Origin: Acanthosepion lycidas
Lineage: Eukaryota; Mollusca; Cephalopoda; Sepiida; Sepiidae
Length of the DNA stretch: 64,000 bases
Assembly: GCA_963932145.1 (NCBI GenBank)
Contig: CAWVQA010000113.1
Span: 1-64,000, forward strand
Direction of reading: 5' to 3'
The notes under the pieces were generated by a model. It was not told where the DNA came from. It did no database searches and worked only from the letters and a program-made list of their open reading frames with translations. Both the position numbers and the translations under genes were made by a program. Shown here in pieces: positions 34,921 to 48,275 of the stretch (positions within the stretch are counted from its first letter, which is position 1; every line of letters starts with the position of its first letter).

Positions 34921-37906
34921 TCTGAAACTAGTTAAAATCAATAAGTTTTGATTGATTTCATATCGATTTTCAATAATTTCATTGTTTTTCTAATGTTTTC
35001 AAAAAGTTATTGATATTTACAAACTAGCGTTGAAAAAGTAGTGAAAAAAGCTAGATTTTCAATGTAAATCGCTATGTAATTAAAAGTTGTGTAAAACATA
35101 AAATCTTAAATAAAACTTTGTCAAAACTTCTGAAACTAGTTAAAATCAATAAGATTTTATTGATTTCATATCGATTTTCAATAATTTCATTGTTTTTCTA
35201 ATGTTTTCAAACAGTTATTGATATTTACAAACTAGCGTTAAAAAGTAGTCAAAACAGCTAGATTTTGCATGTAAATCGCAATATAAGTAAAAGTTGTGTA
35301 AAACATAAAATCTTAAATATAACTTTGTCAAAACATCTGAAACTAGTTAAAATCAATAAGTTTTGATTGATTTCATATCGATTTTCAATAATTTCATTGT
35401 TTTTATAATGTTTTCAAACAGTTATTGATATTCACAAACTAGCGTTGAAAAAGTAGTGAAAAAAGCTAGATTTTGCATGTAAATCGCTATGTAATTAAAA
35501 GTTGTGTAAAACATAAAATCTTAAATAAAACTTTGTCAAAACTTCTGAAACTAGTTAAAATCAATAAGTTTTGATTGATTTCATATCGATTTTCAATAAT
35601 TTCATTGTTTTTCTAATGTTTTCAAACAGTTATTGATATTTACAAACTAGCGTTAAAAAGTAGTCAAAATAGCTAGATTTTGCATGTAAATCGCTATATA
35701 AGTAAAAGTTGTGTAAAACATAAAATCTTAAATATAACTTTGTCAAAACATCTGAAACTAGTTAAAATCAATAAGTTTTGATTGATTTCATATCGATTTT
35801 CAATAATTTCATTGTTTTTCTAATGTTTTCAAAAAGTTATTGATATTTACAAACTAGCGTTGAAAAAGTAGTGAAAAAAGCTAGATTTTCAATGTAAATC
35901 GCTATGTAATTAAAAGTTGTGTAAAACATAAAATCTTAAATAAAACTTTGTCAAAACTTCTGAAACTAGTTAAAATCAATAAGATTTTATTGATTTCATA
36001 TCGATTTTCAATAATTTCATTGTTTTTCTAATGTTTTCAAACAGTTATTGATATTTACAAACTAGCGTTAAAAAGTAGTCAAAACAGCTAGATTTTCAAT
36101 GTAAATCGCTATGTAATTAAAAGTTGTGTAAAACATAAAATCTTAAATAAAACTTTGTCAAAACTTCTGAAACTAGTTAAAATCAATAAGATTTTATTGA
36201 TTTCATATCGATTTTCAATAATTTCATTGTTTTTCTAATGTTTTCAAAGAGTTATTGATATTTACAAACTAGCGTTAAAAAGTAGTGAAAAAAGCTAGAT
36301 TTTGCATGTAAATCGCTATGTAATTAAAAGTTGTGTAAAACATAAAATCTTAAATAAAACTTTGTCGAAACTTCTGAAACTAGTTAAAATCAATAAGATT
36401 TGATTGATTTCATATCGATTTTCAATAATTTCATTGTTTTTCTAATGTTTTCAAACAGTTATTGATATTTACAAACTAGCGTTAAAAAGTAGTCAAAACA
36501 GCTAGATTTTGCATGTAAATCGCTATATAAGTAAAAGTTGTGTAAAACATAAAATCTTAAATATAACTTTGTCAAAACATCTGAAACTAGTTAAAATCAA
36601 TAAGTGTTGATTGATTTCATATCGATTTTCAACAATTTCATTGTTTTTCTAATGTTTTCAAAGAGTTATTGATATTTACAAACTAGCGTTGAAAAAGTAG
36701 TGAAAAAAGCTAGATTTTCAATGTAAATCGCTCTGTAATTAAAAGTTGTGTAAAACATAAAATCTTAAATAAAACTTTGTCAAAACTTCTGAAACTAGTT
36801 AAAATCAATAAGATTTGATTGATTTCATATCGATTTTCAATAATTTCATTGTTTTTCTAATGTTTTCAAAGAGTTATTGATATTTACAAACTAGCGTTAA
36901 AAAGTAGTGAAAAAAGCTAGATTTTGCATGTAAATCGCTATGTAATTAAAAGTTGTGTAAAACATAAAATCTTAAATAAAACTTTGTCGAAACTTCTGAA
37001 ACTAGTTAAAATCAATAAGATTTGATTGATTTCATATCGATTTTCAATAATTTCATTGTTTTTCTAATGTTTTCAAACAGTTATTGATATTTACAAACTA
37101 GCGTTAAAAAGTAGTCAAAACAGCTAGATTTTGCATGTAAATCGCTATATAAGTAAAAGTTGTGTAAAACATAAAATCTTAAATATAACTTTGTCAAAAC
37201 ATCTGAAACTAGTTAAAATCAATAAGTGTTGATTGATTTCATATCGATTTTCAACAATTTCATTGTTTTTCTAATGTTTTCAAAGAGTTATTGATATTTA
37301 CAAACTAGCGTTGAAAAAGTAGTGAAAAAAGCTAGATTTTCAATGTAAATCGCTATGTAATTAAAAGTTGTGTAAAACATAAAATCTTAAATAAAACTTT
37401 GTCAAAACTTCTGAAACTAGTTAAAATCAATAAGATTTGATTGATTTCATATCGATTTTCAATAATTTCATTGTTTTTCCAATGTTTTCAAAGAGTTATT
37501 GATATTTACAAACTAGCGTTAAAAAGTAGATAAAAAAGCTAGATTTTGCATGTAAATCGCTATGTAATTAAAAGTTGTGTAAAACATAAAATCTTAAATA
37601 AAACTTTGTCAAAACTTCTGAAACTAGTTAAAATCAATAAGATTTGATTGATTTCATATCGATTTTCAATAATTTCATTGTTTTTCTAATGTTTTCAAAG
37701 AGTTATTGATATTTACAAACTATCGTTAAAAAGTAGTGAAAAAAGCTAGATTTTGCATGTAAATCGCTATGTAATTAAAAGTTGTGTAAAACATAAAATC
37801 TTAAATAAAACTTTGTCAAAACTTCTGAAACTAGTTAAAATCAATAAGTTTTAATTGATTTCATATCGATTTTAAATAATTTCATTGTTTTTCTAATGTT
37901 TTCAAA
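34921..37906 (+). repeat. Block E, copy 2
   Basis: Copy of 29115-32100 at an offset of 5806 bp, including GATATTCAC (35427), the tandem 622-bp pair (36293-37536) and GTAGATAAAA (37527). A private CGCTCTGTAAT lies near 36729. Its right half from 37122 is also the first unit of the 13/20-monomer amplification, so the two layers of duplication overlap. Confidence 0.9.
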
Positions 37907-39817
37907 AAGTTATTGATATTTACAAACTAGCGTTGAAAAAGTAGTGAAAAAAGCTAGATTTTCAATGTAAATCGCTATGTAATTAAAAGTTGTGTAAAAC
38001 ATAAAATCTTAAATAAAACTTTGTCAAAACTTCTGAAACTAGTTAAAATCAATAAGATTTGATTGATTTCATATCGATTTTCAATAATTTCATTGTTTTT
38101 CTAATGTTTTCAAACAGTTATTGATATTTACAAACTAGCGTTAAAAAGTAGTCGTAACAGCTAGATTTTGCATGTAAATCGCTATATAAGTAAAAGTTGT
38201 GTAAAACATAAAATCTTAAATATAACTTTGTCAAAACATCTGAAACTAGTTAAAATCAATAAGTGTTGATTGATTTCATATCGATTTTCAATAATTTCAT
38301 TGTTTTTCTAATGTTTTCAAAGAGTTATTGATATTTACAAACTAGCGTTAAAAAGTAGTGAAAAAAGCTAGATTTTGCATGTAAATCGCTATGTAATTAA
38401 AAGTTGTGTAAAACATAAAATCTTAAATAAAACTTTGTCAAAACTTCTGAAACTAGTTAAAATCAATAAGATTTGATTGATTTCATATCGATTTTCAATA
38501 ATTTCATTGTTTTTCTAATGTTTTCAAACAGTTATTGATATTTACAAACTAGCGTTAAAAAGTAGTCAAAACAGCTAGATTTTGCATGTAAATCGCAATA
38601 TAAGTAAAAGTTGTGTAAAACATAAAATCTTAAATATAACTTTGTCAAAACATCTGAAACTAGTTAAAATCAATAAGTTTTGATTGATTTCATATCGATT
38701 TTCAATAATTTCATTGTTTTTCTAATGTTTTCAAACAGTTATTGATATTTACAAACTAGCGTTGAAAAAGTAGTGAAAAAAGCTAGATTTTGCATGTAAA
38801 TCGCTATGTAATTAAAAGTTGTGTAAAACATAAAATCTTAAATATAACTTTGTCAAAACATCTGAAACTAGTTAAAATCAATAAGTTTTGATTGATTTCA
38901 TATCGATTTTCAATAATTTCATTGTTTTTATAATGTTTTCAAACAGTTATTGATATTTACATACTAGCGTTGAAAAAGTAGTGAAAAAAGCTAGATTTTG
39001 CATGTAAATCGCTATGTAATTAAAAGTTGTGTAAAACATAAAATCTTAAATAAAACTTTGTCAAAACTTCTGAAGCTAGTTAAAATCAATAAGTTTTGAT
39101 TGATTTCATATCGATTTTCAATAATTTCATTGTTTTTCTAATGTTTTCAAACAGTTATTGATATTTACAAACTAGCGTTAAAAAGTAGTCAAAATAGCTA
39201 GATTTTGCATGTAAATCGCTATATAAGTAAAAGTTGTGTAAAACATAAAATCTTAAATATAACTTTGTCAAAACATCTGAAACTAGTTAAAATCAATAAG
39301 TTTTGATTGATTTCATATCGATTTTCAATAATTTCATTGTTTTTCTAATGTTTTCAAAAAGTTATTGATATTTACAAAATAGCGTTGAAAAAGTAGTGAA
39401 AAAAGCTAGATTTTCAATGTAAATCGCTATGTAATTAAAAGTTGTGTAAAACATAAAATCTTAAATAAAACTTTGTCAAAACTTCTGAAACTAGTTAAAA
39501 TCAATAAGTTTTGATTGATTTCATATCGATTTTCCATAATTTCATTGTTTTTCTAATGTTTTCAAACAGTTATTGATATTTACAAACTAGCGTTAAAAAG
39601 TAGTCAAAATAGCTTGATTTTGCATGTAAATCGCTATATAAGTAAAAGATGTGTAAAACATAAAATCTTAAATATAACTTTGTCAAAACTTCTGAAACTA
39701 GTTAAAATCAATAAGTTTTGATTGATTTCATATCGATTTTCAATAATTTCATTGTTTTTCTAATGTTTTCAAACAGTTATTGATATTTACAAACTAGCGT
39801 TAAAAAGTAGTCAAAAC
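37122..39817 (+). repeat. Nested HOR G, unit 1 (13 monomers, 2696 bp)
   Basis: First and shortest unit of the G series. Landmarks recur 2696 bp later: CAACAATTTC (37255 and 39951), GTAGATAAAA (37527 and 40223), AGTCGTAAC (38150 and 40846) and AGCTTGATTTT (39611 and 42307). It ends in a TATATAAG monomer with AAAAGATGTG and TTCTG, after which the array returns to the start of the unit between about 39716 and 39770. Confidence 0.9.
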
Positions 39818-42800
39818 AGCTAGATTTTGCATGTAAATCGCTATATAAGTAAAAGTTGTGTAAAACATAAAATCTTAAATATAACTTTGTCAAAACATCT
39901 GAAACTAGTTAAAATCAATAAGTGTTGATTGATTTCATATCGATTTTCAACAATTTCATTGTTTTTCTAATGTTTTCAAAGAGTTATTGATATTTACAAA
40001 CTAGCGTTGAAAAAGTAGTGAAAAAAGCTAGATTTTCAATGTAAATCGCTATGTAATTAAAAGTTGTGTAAAACATAAAATCTTAAATAAAACTTTGTCA
40101 AAACTTCTGAAACTAGTTAAAATCAATAAGATTTGATTGATTTCATATCGATTTTCAATAATTTCATTGTTTTTCCAATGTTTTCAAAGAGTTATTGATA
40201 TTTACAAACTAGCGTTAAAAAGTAGATAAAAAAGCTAGATTTTGCATGTAAATCGCTATGTAATTAAAAGTTGTGTAAAACATAAAATCTTAAATAAAAC
40301 TTTGTCAAAACTTCTGAAACTAGTTAAAATCAATAAGATTTGATTGATTTCATATCGATTTTCAATAATTTCATTGTTTTTCTAATGTTTTCAAAGAGTT
40401 ATTGATATTTACAAACTATCGTTAAAAAGTAGTGAAAAAAGCTAGATTTTGCATGTAAATCGCTATGTAATTAAAAGTTGTGTAAAACATAAAATCTTAA
40501 ATAAAACTTTGTCAAAACTTCTGAAACTAGTTAAAATCAATAAGTTTTAATTGATTTCATATCGATTTTAAATAATTTCATTGTTTTTCTAATGTTTTCA
40601 AAAAGTTATTGATATTTACAAACTAGCGTTGAAAAAGTAGTGAAAAAAGCTAGATTTTCAATGTAAATCGCTATGTAATTAAAAGTTGTGTAAAACATAA
40701 AATCTTAAATAAAACTTTGTCAAAACTTCTGAAACTAGTTAAAATCAATAAGATTTGATTGATTTCATATCGATTTTCAATAATTTCATTGTTTTTCTAA
40801 TGTTTTCAAACAGTTATTGATATTTACAAACTAGCGTTAAAAAGTAGTCGTAACAGCTAGATTTTGCATGTAAATCGCTATATAAGTAAAAGTTGTGTAA
40901 AACATAAAATCTTAAATATAACTTTGTCAAAACATCTGAAACTAGTTAAAATCAATAAGTGTTGATTGATTTCATATCGATTTTCAATAATTTCATTGTT
41001 TTTCTAATGTTTTCAAAGAGTTATTGATATTTACAAACTAGCGTTAAAAAGTAGTGAAAAAAGCTAGATTTTGCATGTAAATCGCTATGTAATTAAAAGT
41101 TGTGTAAAACATAAAATCTTAAATAAAACTTTGTCAAAACTTCTGAAACTAGTTAAAATCAATAAGATTTGATTGATTTCATATCGATTTTCAATAATTT
41201 CATTGTTTTTCTAATGTTTTCAAACAGTTATTGATATTTACAAACTAGCGTTAAAAAGTAGTCAAAACAGCTAGATTTTGCATGTAAATCGCAATATAAG
41301 TAAAAGTTGTGTAAAACATAAAATCTTAAATATAACTTTGTCAAAACATCTGAAACTAGTTAAAATCAATAAGTTTTGATTGATTTCATATCGATTTTCA
41401 ATAATTTCATTGTTTTTCTAATGTTTTCAAACAGTTATTGATATTTACAAACTAGCGTTGAAAAAGTAGTGAAAAAAGCTAGATTTTGCATGTAAATCGC
41501 TATGTAATTAAAAGTTGTGTAAAACATAAAATCTTAAATATAACTTTGTCAAAACATCTGAAACTAGTTAAAATCAATAAGTTTTGATTGATTTCATATC
41601 GATTTTCAATAATTTCATTGTTTTTATAATGTTTTCAAACAGTTATTGATATTTACATACTAGCGTTGAAAAAGTAGTGAAAAAAGCTAGATTTTGCATG
41701 TAAATCGCTATGTAATTAAAAGTTGTGTAAAACATAAAATCTTAAATAAAACTTTGTCAAAACTTCTGAAGCTAGTTAAAATCAATAAGTTTTGATTGAT
41801 TTCATATCGATTTTCAATAATTTCATTGTTTTTCTAATGTTTTCAAACAGTTATTGATATTTACAAACTAGCGTTAAAAAGTAGTCAAAATAGCTAGATT
41901 TTGCATGTAAATCGCTATATAAGTAAAAGTTGTGTAAAACATAAAATCTTAAATATAACTTTGTCAAAACATCTGAAACTAGTTAAAATCAATAAGTTTT
42001 GATTGATTTCATATCGATTTTCAATAATTTCATTGTTTTTCTAATGTTTTCAAAAAGTTATTGATATTTACAAAATAGCGTTGAAAAAGTAGTGAAAAAA
42101 GCTAGATTTTCAATGTAAATCGCTATGTAATTAAAAGTTGTGTAAAACATAAAATCTTAAATAAAACTTTGTCAAAACTTCTGAAACTAGTTAAAATCAA
42201 TAAGTTTTGATTGATTTCATATCGATTTTCCATAATTTCATTGTTTTTCTAATGTTTTCAAACAGTTATTGATATTTACAAACTAGCGTTAAAAAGTAGT
42301 CAAAATAGCTTGATTTTGCATGTAAATCGCTATATAAGTAAAAGATGTGTAAAACATAAAATCTTAAATATAACTTTGTCAAAACTTCTGAAACTAGTTA
42401 AAATCAATAAGTTTTGATTGATTTCATATCGATTTTCAATAATTTCATTGTTTTTCTAATGTTTTCAAAAAGTTATTGATATTTACAAACTAGCGTTGAA
42501 AAAGTAGTGAAAAAAGCTAGATTTTCAATGTAAATCGCTATGTAATTAAAAGTTGTGTAAAACATAAAATCTTAAATAAAACTTTGTCAAAACTTCTGAA
42601 ACTAGTTAAAATCAATAAGATTTTATTGATTTCATATCGATTTTCAATAATTTCATTGTTTTTCTAATGTTTTCAAACAGTTATTGATATTTACAAACTA
42701 GCGTTAAAAAGTAGTCAAAACAGCTAGATTTTGCATGTAAATCGCTATGTAATTAAAAGTTGTGTAAAACATAAAATCTTAAATATAACTTTGTCAAAAC

Positions 42801-43965
42801 ATCTGAAACTAGTTAAATCAATAAGTTTTGATTGATTTCATATCGATTTTCAATAATTTCATTGTTTTTATAATGTTTTCAAACAGTTATTGATATTTAC
42901 AAACTAGCGTTGAAAAAGTAGTGAAAAAAGCTAGATTTTGCATGTAAATCGCTATGTAATTAAAAGTTGTGTAAAACATAAAATCTTAAATAAAACTTTG
43001 TCAAAACTTCTGAAACTAGTTAAAATCAATAAGTTTTGATTGATTTCATATCGATTTTCAATAATTTCATTGTTTTTCTAATGTTTTCAAACAGTTATTG
43101 ATGTTTACAAACTAGCGTTAAAAAGTAGTCAAAATAGCTAGATTTTGCATGTAAATCGCTATATAAGTAAAAGTTGTGTAAAACATAAAATCTTAAATAT
43201 AACTTTGTCAAAACATCTGAAACTAGTTAAAATCAATAAGTTTTGATTGATTTCATATCGATTTTCAATAATTTCATTGTTTTTCTAATGTTTTCAAAAA
43301 GTTATTGATATTTACAAACTAGCGTTGAAAAAGTAGTGAAAAAAGCTAGATTTTCAATGTAAATCGCTATGTAATTAAAAGTTGTGTAAAACATAAAATC
43401 TTAAATAAAACTTTGTCATAACTACTGAAACTAGTTAAAATCAATAAGATTTTATTGATTTCATATCGATTTTCAATAATTTCATTGTTTTTCTAATGTT
43501 TTCAAACAGTTATTGATATTTACAAACTAGCGTTAAAAAGTAGTCAAAATAGCTAGATTTTGCATGTAAATCGCTATATAAGTAAAAGTTGTGTAAAACA
43601 TAAAATCTTAAATATAACTTTGTCAAAACATCTGAAACTAGTTAAAATCAATAAGTGTTGATTGATTTCATATCGATTTTCAATAATTTCATTGTTTTTA
43701 TAATGTTTTCAAACAGTTATTGATATTTACAAACTAGCGTTGAAAAAGTAGTGAAAAAAGCTAGATTTTCAATGTAAATCGCTATGTAATTAAAAGTTGT
43801 GTAAAACATAAAATCTTAAATAAAACTTTGTCAAAACTTCTGAAACTAGTTAAAATCAATAAGATTTGATTGATTTCATATCGATTTTCAATAATTTCAT
43901 TGTTTTTCTAATGTTTTCAAACAGTTATTGATATTTACAAACTAGCGTTAAAAAGTAGTCAAAAT
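39818..43965 (+). repeat. Nested HOR G, unit 2 (20 monomers, 4148 bp; contains X copy 2)
   Basis: Thirteen monomers as in unit 1, then seven more that belong to family X: single-A deletion at 42810, GATGTTTAC near 43102, GTCATAACTACTG, TGTTGATTG/ATAATG, leading to ACTGTG at 43988. Markers recur 4148 bp later (39951 and 44099; 40223 and 44371; 42307 and 46455; 42810 and 46958). The X array was thus captured and amplified with the 13-mer. Confidence 0.9.
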
Positions 43966-46900
43966 AGCTAGATTTTGCATGTAAATCACTGTGTAATTAA
44001 AAGTTGTGTAAAACATAAAATCTTAAATATAACTTTGTCAAAACATCTGAAACTAGTTAAAATCAATAAGTGTTGATTGATTTCATATCGATTTTCAACA
44101 ATTTCATTGTTTTTCTAATGTTTTCAAAGAGTTATTGATATTTACAAACTAGCGTTGAAAAAGTAGTGAAAAAAGCTAGATTTTCAATGTAAATCGCTAT
44201 GTAATTAAAAGTTGTGTAAAACATAAAATCTTAAATAAAACTTTGTCAAAACTTCTGAAACTAGTTAAAATCAATAAGATTTGATTGATTTCATATCGAT
44301 TTTCAATAATTTCATTGTTTTTCCAATGTTTTCAAAGAGTTATTGATATTTACAAACTAGCGTTAAAAAGTAGATAAAAAAGCTAGATTTTGCATGTAAA
44401 TCGCTATGTAATTAAAAGTTGTGTAAAACATAAAATCTTAAATAAAACTTTGTCAAAACTTCTGAAACTAGTTAAAATCAATAAGATTTGATTGATTTCA
44501 TATCGATTTTCAATAATTTCATTGTTTTTCTAATGTTTTCAAAGAGTTATTGATATTTACAAACTATCGTTAAAAAGTAGTGAAAAAAGCTAGATTTTGC
44601 ATGTAAATCGCTATGTAATTAAAAGTTGTGTAAAACATAAAATCTTAAATAAAACTTTGTCAAAACTTCTGAAACTAGTTAAAATCAATAAGTTTTAATT
44701 GATTTCATATCGATTTTAAATAATTTCATTGTTTTTCTAATGTTTTCAAAAAGTTATTGATATTTACAAACTAGCGTTGAAAAAGTAGTGAAAAAAGCTA
44801 GATTTTCAATGTAAATCGCTATGTAATTAAAAGTTGTGTAAAACATAAAATCTTAAATAAAACTTTGTCAAAACTTCTGAAACTAGTTAAAATCAATAAG
44901 ATTTGATTGATTTCATATCGATTTTCAATAATTTCATTGTTTTTCTAATGTTTTCAAACAGTTATTGATATTTACAAACTAGCGTTAAAAAGTAGTCGTA
45001 ACAGCTAGATTTTGCATGTAAATCGCTATATAAGTAAAAGTTGTGTAAAACATAAAATCTTAAATATAACTTTGTCAAAACATCTGAAACTAGTTAAAAT
45101 CAATAAGTGTTGATTGATTTCATATCGATTTTCAATAATTTCATTGTTTTTCTAATGTTTTCAAAGAGTTATTGATATTTACAAACTAGCGTTAAAAAGT
45201 AGTGAAAAAAGCTAGATTTTGCATGTAAATCGCTATGTAATTAAAAGTTGTGTAAAACATAAAATCTTAAATAAAACTTTGTCAAAACTTCTGAAACTAG
45301 TTAAAATCAATAAGATTTGATTGATTTCATATCGATTTTCAATAATTTCATTGTTTTTCTAATGTTTTCAAACAGTTATTGATATTTACAAACTAGCGTT
45401 AAAAAGTAGTCAAAACAGCTAGATTTTGCATGTAAATCGCAATATAAGTAAAAGTTGTGTAAAACATAAAATCTTAAATATAACTTTGTCAAAACATCTG
45501 AAACTAGTTAAAATCAATAAGTTTTGATTGATTTCATATCGATTTTCAATAATTTCATTGTTTTTCTAATGTTTTCAAACAGTTATTGATATTTACAAAC
45601 TAGCGTTGAAAAAGTAGTGAAAAAAGCTAGATTTTGCATGTAAATCGCTATGTAATTAAAAGTTGTGTAAAACATAAAATCTTAAATATAACTTTGTCAA
45701 AACATCTGAAACTAGTTAAAATCAATAAGTTTTGATTGATTTCATATCGATTTTCAATAATTTCATTGTTTTTATAATGTTTTCAAACAGTTATTGATAT
45801 TTACATACTAGCGTTGAAAAAGTAGTGAAAAAAGCTAGATTTTGCATGTAAATCGCTATGTAATTAAAAGTTGTGTAAAACATAAAATCTTAAATAAAAC
45901 TTTGTCAAAACTTCTGAAGCTAGTTAAAATCAATAAGTTTTGATTGATTTCATATCGATTTTCAATAATTTCATTGTTTTTCTAATGTTTTCAAACAGTT
46001 ATTGATATTTACAAACTAGCGTTAAAAAGTAGTCAAAATAGCTAGATTTTGCATGTAAATCGCTATATAAGTAAAAGTTGTGTAAAACATAAAATCTTAA
46101 ATATAACTTTGTCAAAACATCTGAAACTAGTTAAAATCAATAAGTTTTGATTGATTTCATATCGATTTTCAATAATTTCATTGTTTTTCTAATGTTTTCA
46201 AAAAGTTATTGATATTTACAAAATAGCGTTGAAAAAGTAGTGAAAAAAGCTAGATTTTCAATGTAAATCGCTATGTAATTAAAAGTTGTGTAAAACATAA
46301 AATCTTAAATAAAACTTTGTCAAAACTTCTGAAACTAGTTAAAATCAATAAGTTTTGATTGATTTCATATCGATTTTCCATAATTTCATTGTTTTTCTAA
46401 TGTTTTCAAACAGTTATTGATATTTACAAACTAGCGTTAAAAAGTAGTCAAAATAGCTTGATTTTGCATGTAAATCGCTATATAAGTAAAAGATGTGTAA
46501 AACATAAAATCTTAAATATAACTTTGTCAAAACTTCTGAAACTAGTTAAAATCAATAAGTTTTGATTGATTTCATATCGATTTTCAATAATTTCATTGTT
46601 TTTCTAATGTTTTCAAAAAGTTATTGATATTTACAAACTAGCGTTGAAAAAGTAGTGAAAAAAGCTAGATTTTCAATGTAAATCGCTATGTAATTAAAAG
46701 TTGTGTAAAACATAAAATCTTAAATAAAACTTTGTCAAAACTTCTGAAACTAGTTAAAATCAATAAGATTTTATTGATTTCATATCGATTTTCAATAATT
46801 TCATTGTTTTTCTAATGTTTTCAAACAGTTATTGATATTTACAAACTAGCGTTAAAAAGTAGTCAAAACAGCTAGATTTTGCATGTAAATCGCTATGTAA

Positions 46901-47847
46901 TTAAAAGTTGTGTAAAACATAAAATCTTAAATATAACTTTGTCAAAACATCTGAAACTAGTTAAATCAATAAGTTTTGATTGATTTCATATCGATTTTCA
47001 ATAATTTCATTGTTTTTATAATGTTTTCAAACAGTTATTGATATTTACAAACTAGCGTTGAAAAAGTAGTGAAAAAAGCTAGATTTTGCATGTAAATCGC
47101 TATGTAATTAAAAGTTGTGTAAAACATAAAATCTTAAATAAAACTTTGTCAAAACTTCTGAAACTAGTTAAAATCAATAAGTTTTGATTGATTTCATATC
47201 GATTTTCAATAATTTCATTGTTTTTCTAATGTTTTCAAACAGTTATTGATGTTTACAAACTAGCGTTAAAAAGTAGTCAAAATAGCTAGATTTTGCATGT
47301 AAATCGCTATATAAGTAAAAGTTGTGTAAAACATAAAATCTTAAATATAACTTTGTCAAAACATCTGAAACTAGTTAAAATCAATAAGTTTTGATTGATT
47401 TCATATCGATTTTCAATAATTTCATTGTTTTTCTAATGTTTTCAAAAAGTTATTGATATTTACAAACTAGCGTTGAAAAAGTAGTGAAAAAAGCTAGATT
47501 TTCAATGTAAATCGCTATGTAATTAAAAGTTGTGTAAAACATAAAATCTTAAATAAAACTTTGTCATAACTACTGAAACTAGTTAAAATCAATAAGATTT
47601 TATTGATTTCATATCGATTTTCAATAATTTCATTGTTTTTCTAATGTTTTCAAACAGTTATTGATATTTACAAACTAGCGTTAAAAAGTAGTCAAAATAG
47701 CTAGATTTTGCATGTAAATCGCTATATAAGTAAAAGTTGTGTAAAACATAAAATCTTAAATATAACTTTGTCAAAACATCTGAAACTAGTTAAAATCAAT
47801 AAGTGTTGATTGATTTCATATCGATTTTCAATAATTTCATTGTTTTT
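43966..47847 (+). repeat. Nested HOR G, unit 3 (contains X copy 3, one monomer lost at its end)
   Basis: Third unit, matching unit 2 at 4148 bp from about 43998, after an ACTGTG start that belongs to X. The match breaks at 47848 (C) against 43700 (A): a TGTTGATTG monomer passes directly into the right half of the following monomer (CTAATG, TTAAAAAGTAGTC). One whole monomer present in the other X copies is missing. The deletion marker to ACTGTG distance is 970 bp here (46958 to 47928) against 1178 bp in the others. Confidence 0.9.
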
Positions 47848-48275
47848 CTAATGTTTTCAAACAGTTATTGATATTTACAAACTAGCGTTAAAAAGTAGTC
47901 AAAATAGCTAGATTTTGCATGTAAATCACTGTGTAATTAAAAGTTGTGTAAAACATAAAATCTTAAATATAACTTTGTCAAAACATCTGAAGCTAGTTAA
48001 AATCAATAAGTTTTGATTGATTTCATATCGATTTTCAATAATTTCATTGTTTTTCTAATGTTTTCAAAAAGTTATTGATATTTACAAACTAGCGTTGAAA
48101 AAGTAGTGAAAAAAGCTAGATTTTCAATGTAAATCGCTATGTAATTAAAAGTTGTGTAAAACATAAAATCTTAAATAAAACTTTGTCATAACTTCTGAAA
48201 CTAGTTAAAACCAATAAGATTTTATTGATTTCATATCGATTTTCAATAATTTCATTGTTTTTCTAATGTTTTCAA
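47848..48275 (+). repeat. Family X, copy 3, right part
   Basis: Contains ACTGTG (47928), ATCTGAAGCTAG near 47987, GTCATAACTTCTG near 48187 and TTAAAACCAATAAG (48211), matching X copy 1 at an offset of 26750 bp. It leaves copy 1 at the CAG to GAG difference near 48268, where two further monomers have been lost. Confidence 0.88.
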
